A stretch of DNA of 12,835 nt, taken from an uncultured Collinsella sp. (GTDB taxonomy: Bacteria > Actinomycetota > Coriobacteriia > Coriobacteriales > Coriobacteriaceae). The notes beneath the pieces were generated by a model. That model did not search any database, had not been told where the DNA came from, and worked only from the letters and a program-made list of their open reading frames with translations. The translations under genes were made by a program, and so were the position numbers. Numbering within the stretch: position 1 is the first letter of the stretch; the number at the start of each line of letters is the position of its first letter. Location of the stretch: assembly GCA_958419975.1 (NCBI GenBank), contig CATZIG010000035.1, forward strand, positions 1-12,835, in the 5' to 3' direction. Positions 6,151 through 12,488 of the stretch are shown one piece after another.

Positions 6151-8099
6151 ACGCCAAATATGCCGGAAAGACCGAAGTCGGCAACTCCAAGGACGCCACG
6201 TCTCTTGACAATATGCTCAATGCGATCAGGTGGATGAAGTCCGTCAACGACTACCGCAAGTCGGTCGGCCTGTCCGAGCTCCATGTCACCTACAAGCTCA
6301 TCGCCGGTGCCATTGCGGATGCCAACTACAGCGACACCGTGCTCGATCATGCCCGTCAATATGATTTTGCCGAAAACCTGGCATGGAATTACGGAATCGA
6401 TCCGAGTGGGCAGTGGATCGAGCAGGAGAAGGGCTTTTTCGACAAGGCAACGGAGGCCCTTTATGGAGTCACCGGTCTTGTCGGCAAGGATGCCTATGAT
6501 TTCTATGCAAAGAACGGCGTCGCAATCAACCATTGGATTGCAGACAACTGCCGCTGGGAGAACGGCAGCAGCGGCACCGTCGGCCATTACATGAACATCA
6601 TCAATCCCGAACTCGCCGTTATGGGAATGGCAACCTGCACCAAGGGCACCATGTCCGGGCTTCAGACGCAGTGCTACACCGCAGAGATCTCCGGCTGGTC
6701 CGGCTCCGGTTGGAACATGAACCCCATGTCCGTCGACGAGTATGAGCAGAAGCTGACCTCCTATATCAACGGCCTCAAGAACGCCAAGAGCGCACTCGAC
6801 GTAGCCAAGGCCGATCTCGCATCCAAGCAGCAGGCAGCCGCCGGCGCCGCCGCAACCGTCCAGCAGAAGCAGGACGCAGCGGATTCCGCACAGGCAGACG
6901 TCGATGCCGCAAAGCAGGACGTCGCCGATGCCCAGCGTGCCGTCGATGCCGCAAAGGCTGATGTCGCCGCCAAGCAGCAGGGCGTCACGGATGCCCAGGC
7001 CGAGCTTGATGCGGCGAAATCGGACCTCGATGCCGCCAACGCGGCAGTCGATACGGCAAAATTGACCGTCCAGCAGAAGCAGGTCGCCTTCGATGCCGCC
7101 AACGCAGCCGTAACGACCGCACAGTCCAAGCTGGATTCCGCCAAGGCGGACACCGCTGCCAAGCAGCAGGTCGTGGACGATGCGAACGCCGACCTCGCGA
7201 AGTTCTTCCAGGACGTCGCCGACGCCAAGAAGGCGCTCGATACCGCAAAGAGCGTCCACGACGCGGCGGCAGCCGATCAGGCCGAGAAGGCGACTGTCCT
7301 CGCCGCCGCCAAGCAAAAGGCGGACGGCACCGCAAGCGCCCTCGCGGATGCCCAGCGTGCCGTCGATGCCGCAAAGGCCGACACCGGCGTTGCCGCCGAC
7401 AAGCTTACCGGTTCCCAGACCGATCTCGAGGGCGCACAGTCGAACCTCGACCTCCTCACCGGTCTTGCCGCGAAGCTCGCAGAGGCACAGCAGCGCGAGC
7501 AGGATGCAGCAAAGGCCGTCAATGACACCAAGGCCGCCCTCGATGCCGCGAAGGCGGATACCGCCGCCGCCGAGTCCCTGGTCTCCGCCGCCGAGCAGGC
7601 GAAGGCGCAGGCAGACGCCAAGCTGTCGAAGCTGAACTCCATCGATGCCGGCGCGGCGATCGCTTCCGGCCATGATGTGAACGCGGATGACGCCCTCAAC
7701 GCGCTTTTCGCCGCAGCAGTCGAGGCACGTGCCAAGGTCGCGCCCGCCAAGGCCATCCTGGACGAGAAGCAGGCCGCGGTGGACGGGCTCCAGTCCGGCT
7801 ATGATGCGGCACTCGCCGCCTACGAGCAGGCGAAGTCCGACCGCATCGCGGCGGAGCAGAAGCTTTCCGATGAGATTGCACGGCAGGATGCGGAGGAGGC
7901 CGCAAAGCAGCAGGCCGCAAAGCAGCAGGCGGCATACACCCCGAAGCACCTCGCCGGCACGGATACCGCCCAGCCCTGCAGCCTCGCCCAGACCGGCGAC
8001 CGCGCGGGACTCATCGGCGAGACGTTCGCCATCGGCGGTACCGTCCTCGTGGCGGCCGGCGTCTTCCTCGACCGGAAGAAGCGCCGCGAGCAGATGTAA
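6117..8099 (+). CDS. CAP-domain coiled-coil sortase substrate, C-terminal part (frameshifted)
   Basis: C-terminal portion of the split surface protein; its coding frame is already meaningful from GAT at 6066 (DSADAQLKQGAIGFFRA), so ATG 6117 is only the first Met. The first 200 residues are a CAP/SCP-like domain, with LDNMLNAIRWMKSVNDYRKSVGL, ENLAWNYG and GHYMNIINPELAVMG being diagnostic. Residues about 225-610 are an Ala/Lys/Asp coiled coil. The end carries an LAQTG sorting motif (about 623-627), a hydrophobic stretch and the basic tail DRKKRREQM, so sortase anchoring to peptidoglycan is expected. The layout resembles SEC10/PgrA-type surface-exclusion proteins and CAP-bearing adhesins of mobile elements. 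On its own this part lacks a signal peptide and would not be exported. Confidence 0.85.
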   Translation: MGAEDAVNIILNAKYAGKTEVGNSKDATSLDNMLNAIRWMKSVNDYRKSVGLSELHVTYKLIAGAIADANYSDTVLDHARQYDFAENLAWNYGIDPSGQWIEQEKGFFDKATEALYGVTGLVGKDAYDFYAKNGVAINHWIADNCRWENGSSGTVGHYMNIINPELAVMGMATCTKGTMSGLQTQCYTAEISGWSGSGWNMNPMSVDEYEQKLTSYINGLKNAKSALDVAKADLASKQQAAAGAAATVQQKQDAADSAQADVDAAKQDVADAQRAVDAAKADVAAKQQGVTDAQAELDAAKSDLDAANAAVDTAKLTVQQKQVAFDAANAAVTTAQSKLDSAKADTAAKQQVVDDANADLAKFFQDVADAKKALDTAKSVHDAAAADQAEKATVLAAAKQKADGTASALADAQRAVDAAKADTGVAADKLTGSQTDLEGAQSNLDLLTGLAAKLAEAQQREQDAAKAVNDTKAALDAAKADTAAAESLVSAAEQAKAQADAKLSKLNSIDAGAAIASGHDVNADDALNALFAAAVEARAKVAPAKAILDEKQAAVDGLQSGYDAALAAYEQAKSDRIAAEQKLSDEIARQDAEEAAKQQAAKQQAAYTPKHLAGTDTAQPCSLAQTGDRAGLIGETFAIGGTVLVAAGVFLDRKKRREQM

Positions 8100-8106
8100 A
8101 AGCGAG

Positions 8107-8146
8107 CCGGGCGTTGGATATCGGCTAGTGTCCAACGCCCGGTTTC
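8107..8146 (+). terminator. Terminator after the surface-protein gene
   Basis: CCGGGCGTTGGA (8107-8118) pairs perfectly with TCCAACGCCCGG (8131-8142), a 12-bp stem with a 12-base loop followed by TTTC. It ends the surface-protein transcript eight bases after its stop codon. The short T-run may allow read-through to the next gene. Confidence 0.7.
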
Positions 8147-8164
8147 ATGGACAGGGAGATCGGT

Positions 8165-8815
8165 GTGAGAACAAAGGCTATTATCGTTGCGCTTCTGGTG
8201 TGCCTTTCGGCACCTCAACTTGGATGTGCCAGCGTTGCAAAGCAAGGAAGCGGCTCTACGGAAAGGGCCGCCACAGCGGTAAAGAATAAAGACAAAAAGA
8301 AGCCAAGCGAAGAAAAGGCGGCGCAAACCTCTGGAACCAAGAACGAGGAGAAGAAAGAATCCGACGACAAGGACCAGAAGTCCGATGACTCCAAGAAGGA
8401 GGATAACAAGTCTTCCGATTCCTCGAAGTCGGACAACAAGGGCGATTCCTCCCAGTCCAAGCAGAATTCCGGCAATTCGCAGAGTTCCGGCAGCAACAAT
8501 TCCTCTTCCAACGGCGGCAGCCAGAAGAAGTGGGTTGCCGAGCAGGGCCACTGGGAGACAGATTACAGCCAGGTCTGGGTACCGAATGTAGTGTATACGC
8601 GCCATGAACGTTGGATGTGCTCTGTATGCCATGCGACGTTTAACTCAGCAGCCGAAATGGACAATCATGTTATCTCTACCTACGGTGATGCACAACACCC
8701 TAATGGAGCTTCTGCAATCAATGATTCGTATACCACCTCTGAAGACCAGGGACATTATGAACAGAAGGCTACGGGGCAGCATTGGGTTGTCGACGTCGCC
8801 GGCCACTGGGAGTAA
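8165..8815 (+). CDS. Secreted or lipoprotein-like protein with C2H2-like cluster
   Basis: Not a family I can name. The 216-residue product has a basic start, a hydrophobic signal (AIIVALLVCLSAP) and Cys21 in QLGC, a poor lipobox, so a lipoprotein is possible but not certain. Residues about 35-120 are a low-complexity Lys/Ser/Asp/Glu/Asn linker typical of wall-spanning segments. The C-terminal globular part has C-x2-C-x12-H-x9-H (Cys152, Cys155, His168, His178), resembling a C2H2 zinc finger with a long last spacer. WVAEQGHWE before this cluster and WVVDVAGHWE at the very end make a repeated GHWE motif. GTG 8165 is chosen because AGGGAGA lies five bases upstream; the in-frame ATG 8147 touches the preceding terminator and lacks a ribosome site. 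Its position beside a wall-anchored protein suggests a cell-surface role. Confidence 0.75.
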   Translation: MRTKAIIVALLVCLSAPQLGCASVAKQGSGSTERAATAVKNKDKKKPSEEKAAQTSGTKNEEKKESDDKDQKSDDSKKEDNKSSDSSKSDNKGDSSQSKQNSGNSQSSGSNNSSSNGGSQKKWVAEQGHWETDYSQVWVPNVVYTRHERWMCSVCHATFNSAAEMDNHVISTYGDAQHPNGASAINDSYTTSEDQGHYEQKATGQHWVVDVAGHWE

Positions 8816-8852
8816 TGTGCATCGTTCCTCTCCTCTTACATTCGGTAAATGT

Positions 8853-9008
8853 TTATTTATTTGTGGGCGGCCGGTTCGGCCGCCTTTTTAGACGCCCAGT
8901 CTGGGAGCAAACGATAGGAAAGCAATCAAACGAGAGGCCGTTCCAAAAGAATCCGGCGGTGCCGGATTCTTCGGGCAAAACCTTCCGCAAATCGGTAAGG
9001 TCTTCCAT
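8853..9008 (-). CDS. Possible small protein on the minus strand
   Basis: A 51-codon frame that starts with ATG at 9008, preceded by GGAG seven bases upstream. It runs through MEDLTDLRKVLPEESG to a basic C-terminus rich in Arg/Pro. It has no recognised domain and overlaps both the 8866-8889 terminator and the 8947-8971 hairpin, which argues that the DNA is structural instead. It could equally be a chance frame inside the non-coding transfer region. Confidence 0.2.
   Translation of the reverse strand: MEDLTDLRKVLPEESGTAGFFWNGLSFDCFPIVCSQTGRLKRRPNRPPTNK
8866..8889 (+). terminator. Strong intrinsic terminator
   Basis: GGCGGCCG-GTT-CGGCCGCC is a perfect 8-bp GC stem followed directly by TTTTT (8885-8889). 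It ends the transcript of the preceding secreted-protein gene 50 bases after its stop codon. Confidence 0.9.
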
Positions 9009-9442
9009 CAACTTGCTCCAGCCCTCGCCCGGAGTCCGCTGCGCGGGACTTCAAATTCTCGGCATCCCTCGCATTCGTATTACCGCTCCGCTCTCGCTAC
9101 AGCGAATCTCTAACACTCAGCATCCTTCGCGTTAAAAATTCGCTTCCGCTCACGGTCTCCGCTGACACTACGACACCGCGAAGCCTTTCGCTCGAAACGA
9201 GGCCTCTCATTTCGTGTCTACGCTCCGCTCCGCCCAATCGCCGTTCCGGTGATTGCAAGATTGGTGTTGGGCTAGATAAATGGGGCCATACTCGGCCCCT
9301 TTATCTGCCAACACATCTTGTTTATCGCCTCCCACGGCGATAAAGTTAGAAATGAAGTTACGCCTTCATTTCTAAGGGAAGCGACGGCGTCACTTCAAAA
9401 ATCGGCGCGACGTCAGTCGCTCCCAAAAAAAGGAAAGCAATC
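8916..9442 (+). repeat. AGGAAAGCAATC direct repeat
   Basis: The 12-mer AGGAAAGCAATC occurs at 8916-8927 and 9431-9442, and its 9-base reverse complement TGCTTTCCT at 9482-9490. The copies frame the whole structured non-coding region ahead of mobC, as if marking its limits. Confidence 0.55.
8947..8971 (-). terminator. 11-bp perfect hairpin, minus-strand terminator-like
   Basis: AAGAATCCGGC (8947-8957) and GCCGGATTCTT (8961-8971) pair perfectly around GGT. Read on the minus strand the stem is followed by TTTTGG, so a leftward transcript from the 9000-9240 region would tend to stop here. On the plus strand no T-run follows. Confidence 0.45.
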
Positions 9443-9490
9443 TCATATTGGTTTTGAATCGGTGGCCTCACCGATTCGCTCTGCTTTCCT
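9264..9490. other. Stem-loop array before mobC, probable oriT region
   Basis: Five consecutive hairpins fill this stretch. (1) 9264-9314 is a 20-bp stem with a small internal loop (7+7+6) and apical ATACTC. (2) TTTATCGCC at 9321-9329 pairs with 9336-9344. (3) 9346-9357 pairs with 9364-9375, 12 bp perfect. (4) 9376-9391 pairs with 9409-9424 with single-base bulges. (5) AGGAAAGCA 9431-9439 pairs with 9482-9490, enclosing GAATCGGTG/CACCGATTC. Hairpins 1 to 3 all have six-base loops. The array ends seven bases before the mobC start, the usual place for an origin of transfer. It could alternatively be a structured RNA. The full gene-free interval is 8816-9496; its middle (about 9020-9240) is a quasi-repetitive stretch with many GCTCCGCT/GCGAAT-like words and no convincing gene. 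Confidence 0.6.
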
Positions 9491-9496
9491 GGGGGC

Positions 9497-10087
9497 ATGA
9501 TGAGTTGCAAGCGTCCACACACCGTTAAGGCGACACTCACTTCTGAAGAATACGAAACGTTTTCCGCTTTGGCGGACAAGGCAGGCATGACGAAGGCCGA
9601 ACTCATTCGCTATGCCTTGATTCATCGGAGTGATTCACTCGATGATCTAGTCATTTCTAAAAATGATGACGGTGGCCGCAGTAAAAAGCTGCAACCCGTT
9701 TCAGGTGATTCGGACAAAAAGCGTTCGAAGGTCATTTACGTTAAAGTCAGCGATGACGAACACGAGGCAATCTGCAAACAGGCGGATGCACTCGGTGCGA
9801 CCGTCAGTGCGTATGCCCGCCGCGTGATGCTTGCCGGGAAAATCGAGAAAATCGATTTCGATATGAGCCAGGTCGCGAAAATCTATCGCGAGCTGTATTG
9901 CGAGGGAACGAATCTCAATCAGCTGATGTACTTTATGAACGCACAGGGTCTTCCGGCCTACAACGAGAAAGCTGTTTTCCGCACACTCGAAAAGGTTTAC
10001 CAAAATGCCCGTAAAGTCACTCTCTTCATCGAAGAGCTCGAACAGCGCTATTTCACCGATGGCGGTGAGCTCGATGACCGTCGTTAA
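9497..10087 (+). CDS. MobC-like relaxosome accessory protein with two RHH segments
   Basis: Probable relaxosome accessory protein that binds oriT DNA and helps the relaxase. The 196-residue protein has two ribbon-helix-helix-like segments: about 8-43 (VKATLTSEEYETFSALADKAG, then MTKAELIRYALI) and about 78-113 (VIYVKVSDDEHEAICKQADALG, then SAYARRVMLAG). The C-terminal EGTNLNQLMYFMNAQG segment is characteristic of MobC proteins. A duplicated RHH is less usual than the single one. ATG 9497 is followed at once by ATG 9500; no good Shine-Dalgarno is present, only GGGGG, and the hairpin ending at 9490 is close, so translation may be controlled. Its end overlaps the relaxase start by 14 bases, so the two are translationally coupled. 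Confidence 0.88.
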   Translation: MMSCKRPHTVKATLTSEEYETFSALADKAGMTKAELIRYALIHRSDSLDDLVISKNDDGGRSKKLQPVSGDSDKKRSKVIYVKVSDDEHEAICKQADALGATVSAYARRVMLAGKIEKIDFDMSQVAKIYRELYCEGTNLNQLMYFMNAQGLPAYNEKAVFRTLEKVYQNARKVTLFIEELEQRYFTDGGELDDRR

Positions 10088-11273
10088 GCAGAAAGGTGTT
10101 TCGTCCGAGCGCTACGCGAAGAATGTGCGCGAGTACATTAACGGCAAGCACGCTTTGGCCCGCGGCGGCTGGAACCTCGCGAATCGAAAGTACTGGTTTT
10201 CCGAGATGGCTATGACGCGGAAGATGTTTCATCACGACAGGCCCGCGCGTGCCGGCGCGAAGAACATAACGATGCTTCATCAGGTTCTTGCGTTTCTTCC
10301 CGAGGAGTGCAGCTGCAACGGAGGCAAGATGACCCCCGATGCATGTATGGCCTACGCGGAGCAATGGCTTGCGAAACACTACCCGCATCAACAAGTGATT
10401 GTCGCCTTGCATGAGGAAAGCGATAAGGCGGGAAAACGTTACGCGGTCCATATGGCGATTAACCGCACGGATCTTTTGACGGGTAAGCGTTGCGAGACGG
10501 GTGGGCGTCGCGGAAAGTACGAACGCGCTGCGTGGGTTCGTGAAATGGACGAGGCCTGGAATCTCGCTCAGCTCGAAAAGGGAAAGAAGAACTCGAAGAT
10601 TCGAGACCGACAGCCGCGCGACACTGAAAAGAAAATCGTTGAGCGGGGAGAGTACAGTTATAAAAACAATCTGCGCGAGTTGATCCATCTTGCAATCAAC
10701 GAAGGTCATCCGAAGAATATGGAGCAGTTTAAAAAGTTACTTGCCTCATGGGGCGTAGACATTTTCATCAAGAACAATCGAGTCTATGCGACAGATCTCG
10801 ATATCAAGGAGGCCGGCAACCCGAAGTGCACTTTCAACCTGACTCGTCTTGACGGGAGGTTTGCGGTCAAGCAACTTGAGGCGGCCTTCAAAAATAACGT
10901 GCTGGAGGCCGAGCGAGCCCTTCCTTATGAGAGGCGTTGCGAGATTTACATTCAACGGCTTAAGAAGGCGTATTCGGCGTGGGTCGAGCAGGCAAAGGCG
11001 AGCAAGGGCGTCGCCTACAATCTCTTTCCTAAGTTCATCGCACCGAAGTGCGATGAAGATCTGCTCGAGGATCCGGCGGTTCGTGATGAGCTTCTTGCCC
11101 GGCGCGGTTACGCAAGGGAGATTCGCAACCGTTACGCCGGCGCCGTTCCCGATGCTGGCGATGACCGCGTTCGCGCCGCAGGACGAGCCCATGGTGGCAA
11201 CGGCGACATCTCGCCGCAGGTCGATCGTGCGGTCGACCGAGGCGATTACGATCGCGGCGACGCGCCTCGCTAG
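10074..11273 (+). CDS. Relaxase (mobilization nuclease), MOBP/VirD2-like
   Basis: Strand-nicking transesterase that cuts oriT and leads the single strand into a recipient. The 399-residue protein has a motif I tyrosine candidate in VREYINGKHALARGG (Tyr21; Tyr14 is an alternative) and a metal-binding motif III, VALHEESDKAGKRYAVHMAINRTD in two halves, with His113, His126 and Asn130. The usual first His of the HxH pair reads as Ala here (YAVHMAIN), a mild oddity. The C-terminal third is basic and poorly conserved, with a Gly/Asp/Arg-rich end. ATG 10074 is chosen because GGTGAG precedes it and the protein then begins MTVVKQKG just before motif I; upstream Met codons give Ser-rich sequence inside mobC. 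No coupling protein or type IV secretion gene is present, so the element is probably mobilizable and depends on a helper. Confidence 0.9.
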   Translation: MTVVKQKGVSSERYAKNVREYINGKHALARGGWNLANRKYWFSEMAMTRKMFHHDRPARAGAKNITMLHQVLAFLPEECSCNGGKMTPDACMAYAEQWLAKHYPHQQVIVALHEESDKAGKRYAVHMAINRTDLLTGKRCETGGRRGKYERAAWVREMDEAWNLAQLEKGKKNSKIRDRQPRDTEKKIVERGEYSYKNNLRELIHLAINEGHPKNMEQFKKLLASWGVDIFIKNNRVYATDLDIKEAGNPKCTFNLTRLDGRFAVKQLEAAFKNNVLEAERALPYERRCEIYIQRLKKAYSAWVEQAKASKGVAYNLFPKFIAPKCDEDLLEDPAVRDELLARRGYAREIRNRYAGAVPDAGDDRVRAAGRAHGGNGDISPQVDRAVDRGDYDRGDAPR

Positions 11274-11388
11274 TTTTGGAAAGCCTATCGTCGGTGCCCT
11301 AGCGCGCTGCCATCCAGTGCCGATTCTGCCATACTCGCAATTCGGCGAGGATGAGGAGTATGAATTGATCGGCGGGGGTCAGCCGCTC

Positions 11389-11397
11389 TGATAGAAT
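11389..11397 (+). promoter_or_regulatory. Extended -10 promoter of the small peptide gene
   Basis: TGA followed by TAGAAT is an extended -10 box. Transcription would start about 11404, exactly where the 5' half of the long-range stem begins (11405). The only TTGATC (11365-11370) is 21 bases away, too far for a standard -35. Confidence 0.45.
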
Positions 11398-11404
11398 CGT
11401 CCTT

Positions 11405-11652
11405 GCTGTCGGCAGCCCTCGTGCCGGGCAGAGCCCTCCATTTGATGGGAGGTGATGCCCATGACCGATTTCACCGAGCTCGTGAAGCTCCTGACCGCTA
11501 TGGTCTCGCTCCTCACGGCCCTTGTCGGCCTTTCCAAGGCACTCAAGCAGGGCACGAAGCCCAAAAAGAAAGGTCACCGTCGCTAAGACGATGACCCAAC
11601 TTCATTAAGCAACGGCTCTGCCCAGCTCTCTACAACTTGGGCTGCCGTCGGC
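11405..11652 (+). other. Long-range 5'/3' complementary arms around the small ORF
   Basis: CGGCAGCCC (11410-11418) is complementary to GGGCTGCCG (11639-11647), and GGGCAGAGCC (11426-11435) to GGCTCTGCCC (11614-11623). Both matches are perfect. Four more pairs extend the outer stem to 11405/11652 after one T-T mismatch. The transcript would close on itself around the 41-codon ORF. Locally, CCTCC (11435-11439) can also pair with GGAGG (11448-11452), the ribosome site. This resembles the fold-back of Hok- and AapA-type toxin mRNAs, but an IR-flanked insertion is another reading. Confidence 0.55.
11461..11586 (+). CDS. Small hydrophobic/basic peptide, toxin-like
   Basis: A 41-residue product: a short polar start, a hydrophobic helix (about residues 7-28, LVKLLTAMVSLLTALVGLSKAL) and a very basic tail, TKPKKKGHRR. 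That size and layout match membrane-acting type I toxins and putative holin-like toxins of Gram-positive bacteria, although I cannot assign a family. ATG 11461 lies eight bases after GGGAGG (11447-11452), a good ribosome site; ATG 11455 is too close. The site can be masked by CCTCC just upstream. The gene has its own extended -10 promoter after the relaxase and is enclosed by long complementary arms. A structural or regulatory small membrane peptide is the alternative. Confidence 0.6.
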   Translation: MTDFTELVKLLTAMVSLLTALVGLSKALKQGTKPKKKGHRR

Positions 11653-11657
11653 ACCAT
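11583..11657 (-). CDS. Possible 24-residue minus-strand ORF
   Basis: ATG at 11657 is preceded by a strong AGGAGGG (minus strand, 11668-11662), and the frame reads MVPTAAQVVESWAEPLL to a stop whose bases overlap the stop codon of the small peptide gene on the other strand. The ribosome site is the only strong evidence. It could be the leader of an antisense transcript or the remnant of a displaced gene. Confidence 0.25.
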   Translation of the reverse strand: MVPTAAQVVESWAEPLLNEVGSSS

Positions 11658-11761
11658 TTTACCCTCCTGACGAGGAATTCGTCCATATTTCAAAAATCAA
11701 ATCCTGTTCGCGCGTGGGCGTAAACTTTTAGTTGGGCAAATCCGGCAGATTGGAGCATGGA

Positions 11762-11827
11762 ACATGAGGGATATGCACCTCATGTCGCTCAAAATACGTC
11801 TCCTGACATCGAAGGAGAGCGTTTTTT
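11762..11827 (+). promoter_or_regulatory. Hairpins and T-run in the phosphoesterase leader
   Basis: ACATGAGG (11762-11769) pairs with CCTCATGT (11778-11785). Next, TCTCCT pairs with AGGAGA (near 11799-11818), with outer CGCTC (11786-11790) able to pair with GAGCG (11817-11821). TTTTTT (11822-11827) follows at once. This is a terminator or attenuator placed 22 bases before the phosphoesterase start codon. The rest of 11587-11849 holds the 3' arm of the small-peptide fold-back and otherwise no gene that I can support. Confidence 0.5.
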
Positions 11828-11849
11828 AGCGACAGAAGGAGACATAAAT

Positions 11850-12488
11850 ATGATCTGGTTCACCAGCGACACCCACTTCGGGCATGAGAACGTGCTGAAG
11901 TTCACCGACCGCCCGTGGGAGACGATTTGGCAGATGAACGACGCCATCGTCGACAACATCAACGGCAAGGTTGCCGTGGACGACGAGCTCTACATCCTGG
12001 GGGATTTCTCATTCAAGATGACCGCCCAGGACGCCTACGGGCTGCGCAAGCAGATCGCCTGCAGGCGCATCCACCTCGTCCCGGGAAACCACGACAAGGA
12101 CTGGACCCAGCCGGCGGTCGCGGGCGCCTTCACCGTGGAGCCGCCGATCTGCGTGCTCAAGATCGACGGGCAGAAGATCGTCCTGAGCCATTACCCCATG
12201 GCCGACTGGCAGGGCATGAACCATGGATCGTGGCACCTCCACGGGCACATCCACAGCAGCGGCGGCGCGTACAACGAGTTCAACCGCAAGCAGGGCCTTC
12301 TGCGCTACGACGTCGGTTGCGATGCCAACGGGCACTCCCCGGTGAGCCTCGACGAGTTGAGGGAGTGGTTCGCCGGAGTCGACGAGCCGTGCGGCCGGGT
12401 GAAATGGCCCTGGTGGGTCAACGAGACCGGCGACAGGCGGGTCGAGCGCGAGCTGGCGGCGTACAAGAGGGAAGAGGTGATTCGATGA
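11850..12488 (+). CDS. Calcineurin-like metallophosphoesterase
   Basis: Dinuclear-metal phosphoesterase fold. Metal-binding motifs are complete and in order: DTH (Asp7, His9) in WFTSDTHFGH, GD (Asp52) in ILGDFSF, GNHD (Asn80, His81) in HLVPGNHDKD, His114 in LSHYPM, and HGHIH (His131-His135). The 212-residue length fits compact phage- and plasmid-type enzymes; the substrate (nucleotide, nucleic acid end or phosphoprotein) cannot be told. ATG 11850 is chosen because AAGGAG (11836-11841) lies eight bases upstream and the protein then begins at the first beta strand; the in-frame ATG 11757 would translate through the leader hairpins. Its stop overlaps the next gene's start as ATGA, so both are co-translated. 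Codon use is more GC-rich than in the relaxase genes. Confidence 0.92.
   Translation: MIWFTSDTHFGHENVLKFTDRPWETIWQMNDAIVDNINGKVAVDDELYILGDFSFKMTAQDAYGLRKQIACRRIHLVPGNHDKDWTQPAVAGAFTVEPPICVLKIDGQKIVLSHYPMADWQGMNHGSWHLHGHIHSSGGAYNEFNRKQGLLRYDVGCDANGHSPVSLDELREWFAGVDEPCGRVKWPWWVNETGDRRVERELAAYKREEVIR

Noticed and set aside
4980..8000. Many short repeated words suggesting a tandem repeat or CRISPR array
   Set aside because: The repeats follow codon periodicity of an Ala/Lys/Asp coiled coil and have no constant spacers; they are coding repeats.
5586..8135. 849-codon minus-strand open frame opposite the surface-protein gene
   Set aside because: Its Leu/Gly/Cys/Arg repeats mirror the coiled-coil repeats of the plus strand; the plus frame has a signal peptide, CAP domain and sorting signal.
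11405..11652. Retron-like ncRNA with complementary ends
   Set aside because: No reverse transcriptase is adjacent; the next gene is a metallophosphoesterase, and an ORF with a good ribosome site fills the interior.
11389..11657. Fst/par-type antisense RNA pair
   Set aside because: That design needs direct repeats transcribed convergently; the complementary words here are inverted, so the two strands' RNAs would carry similar, not complementary, words.
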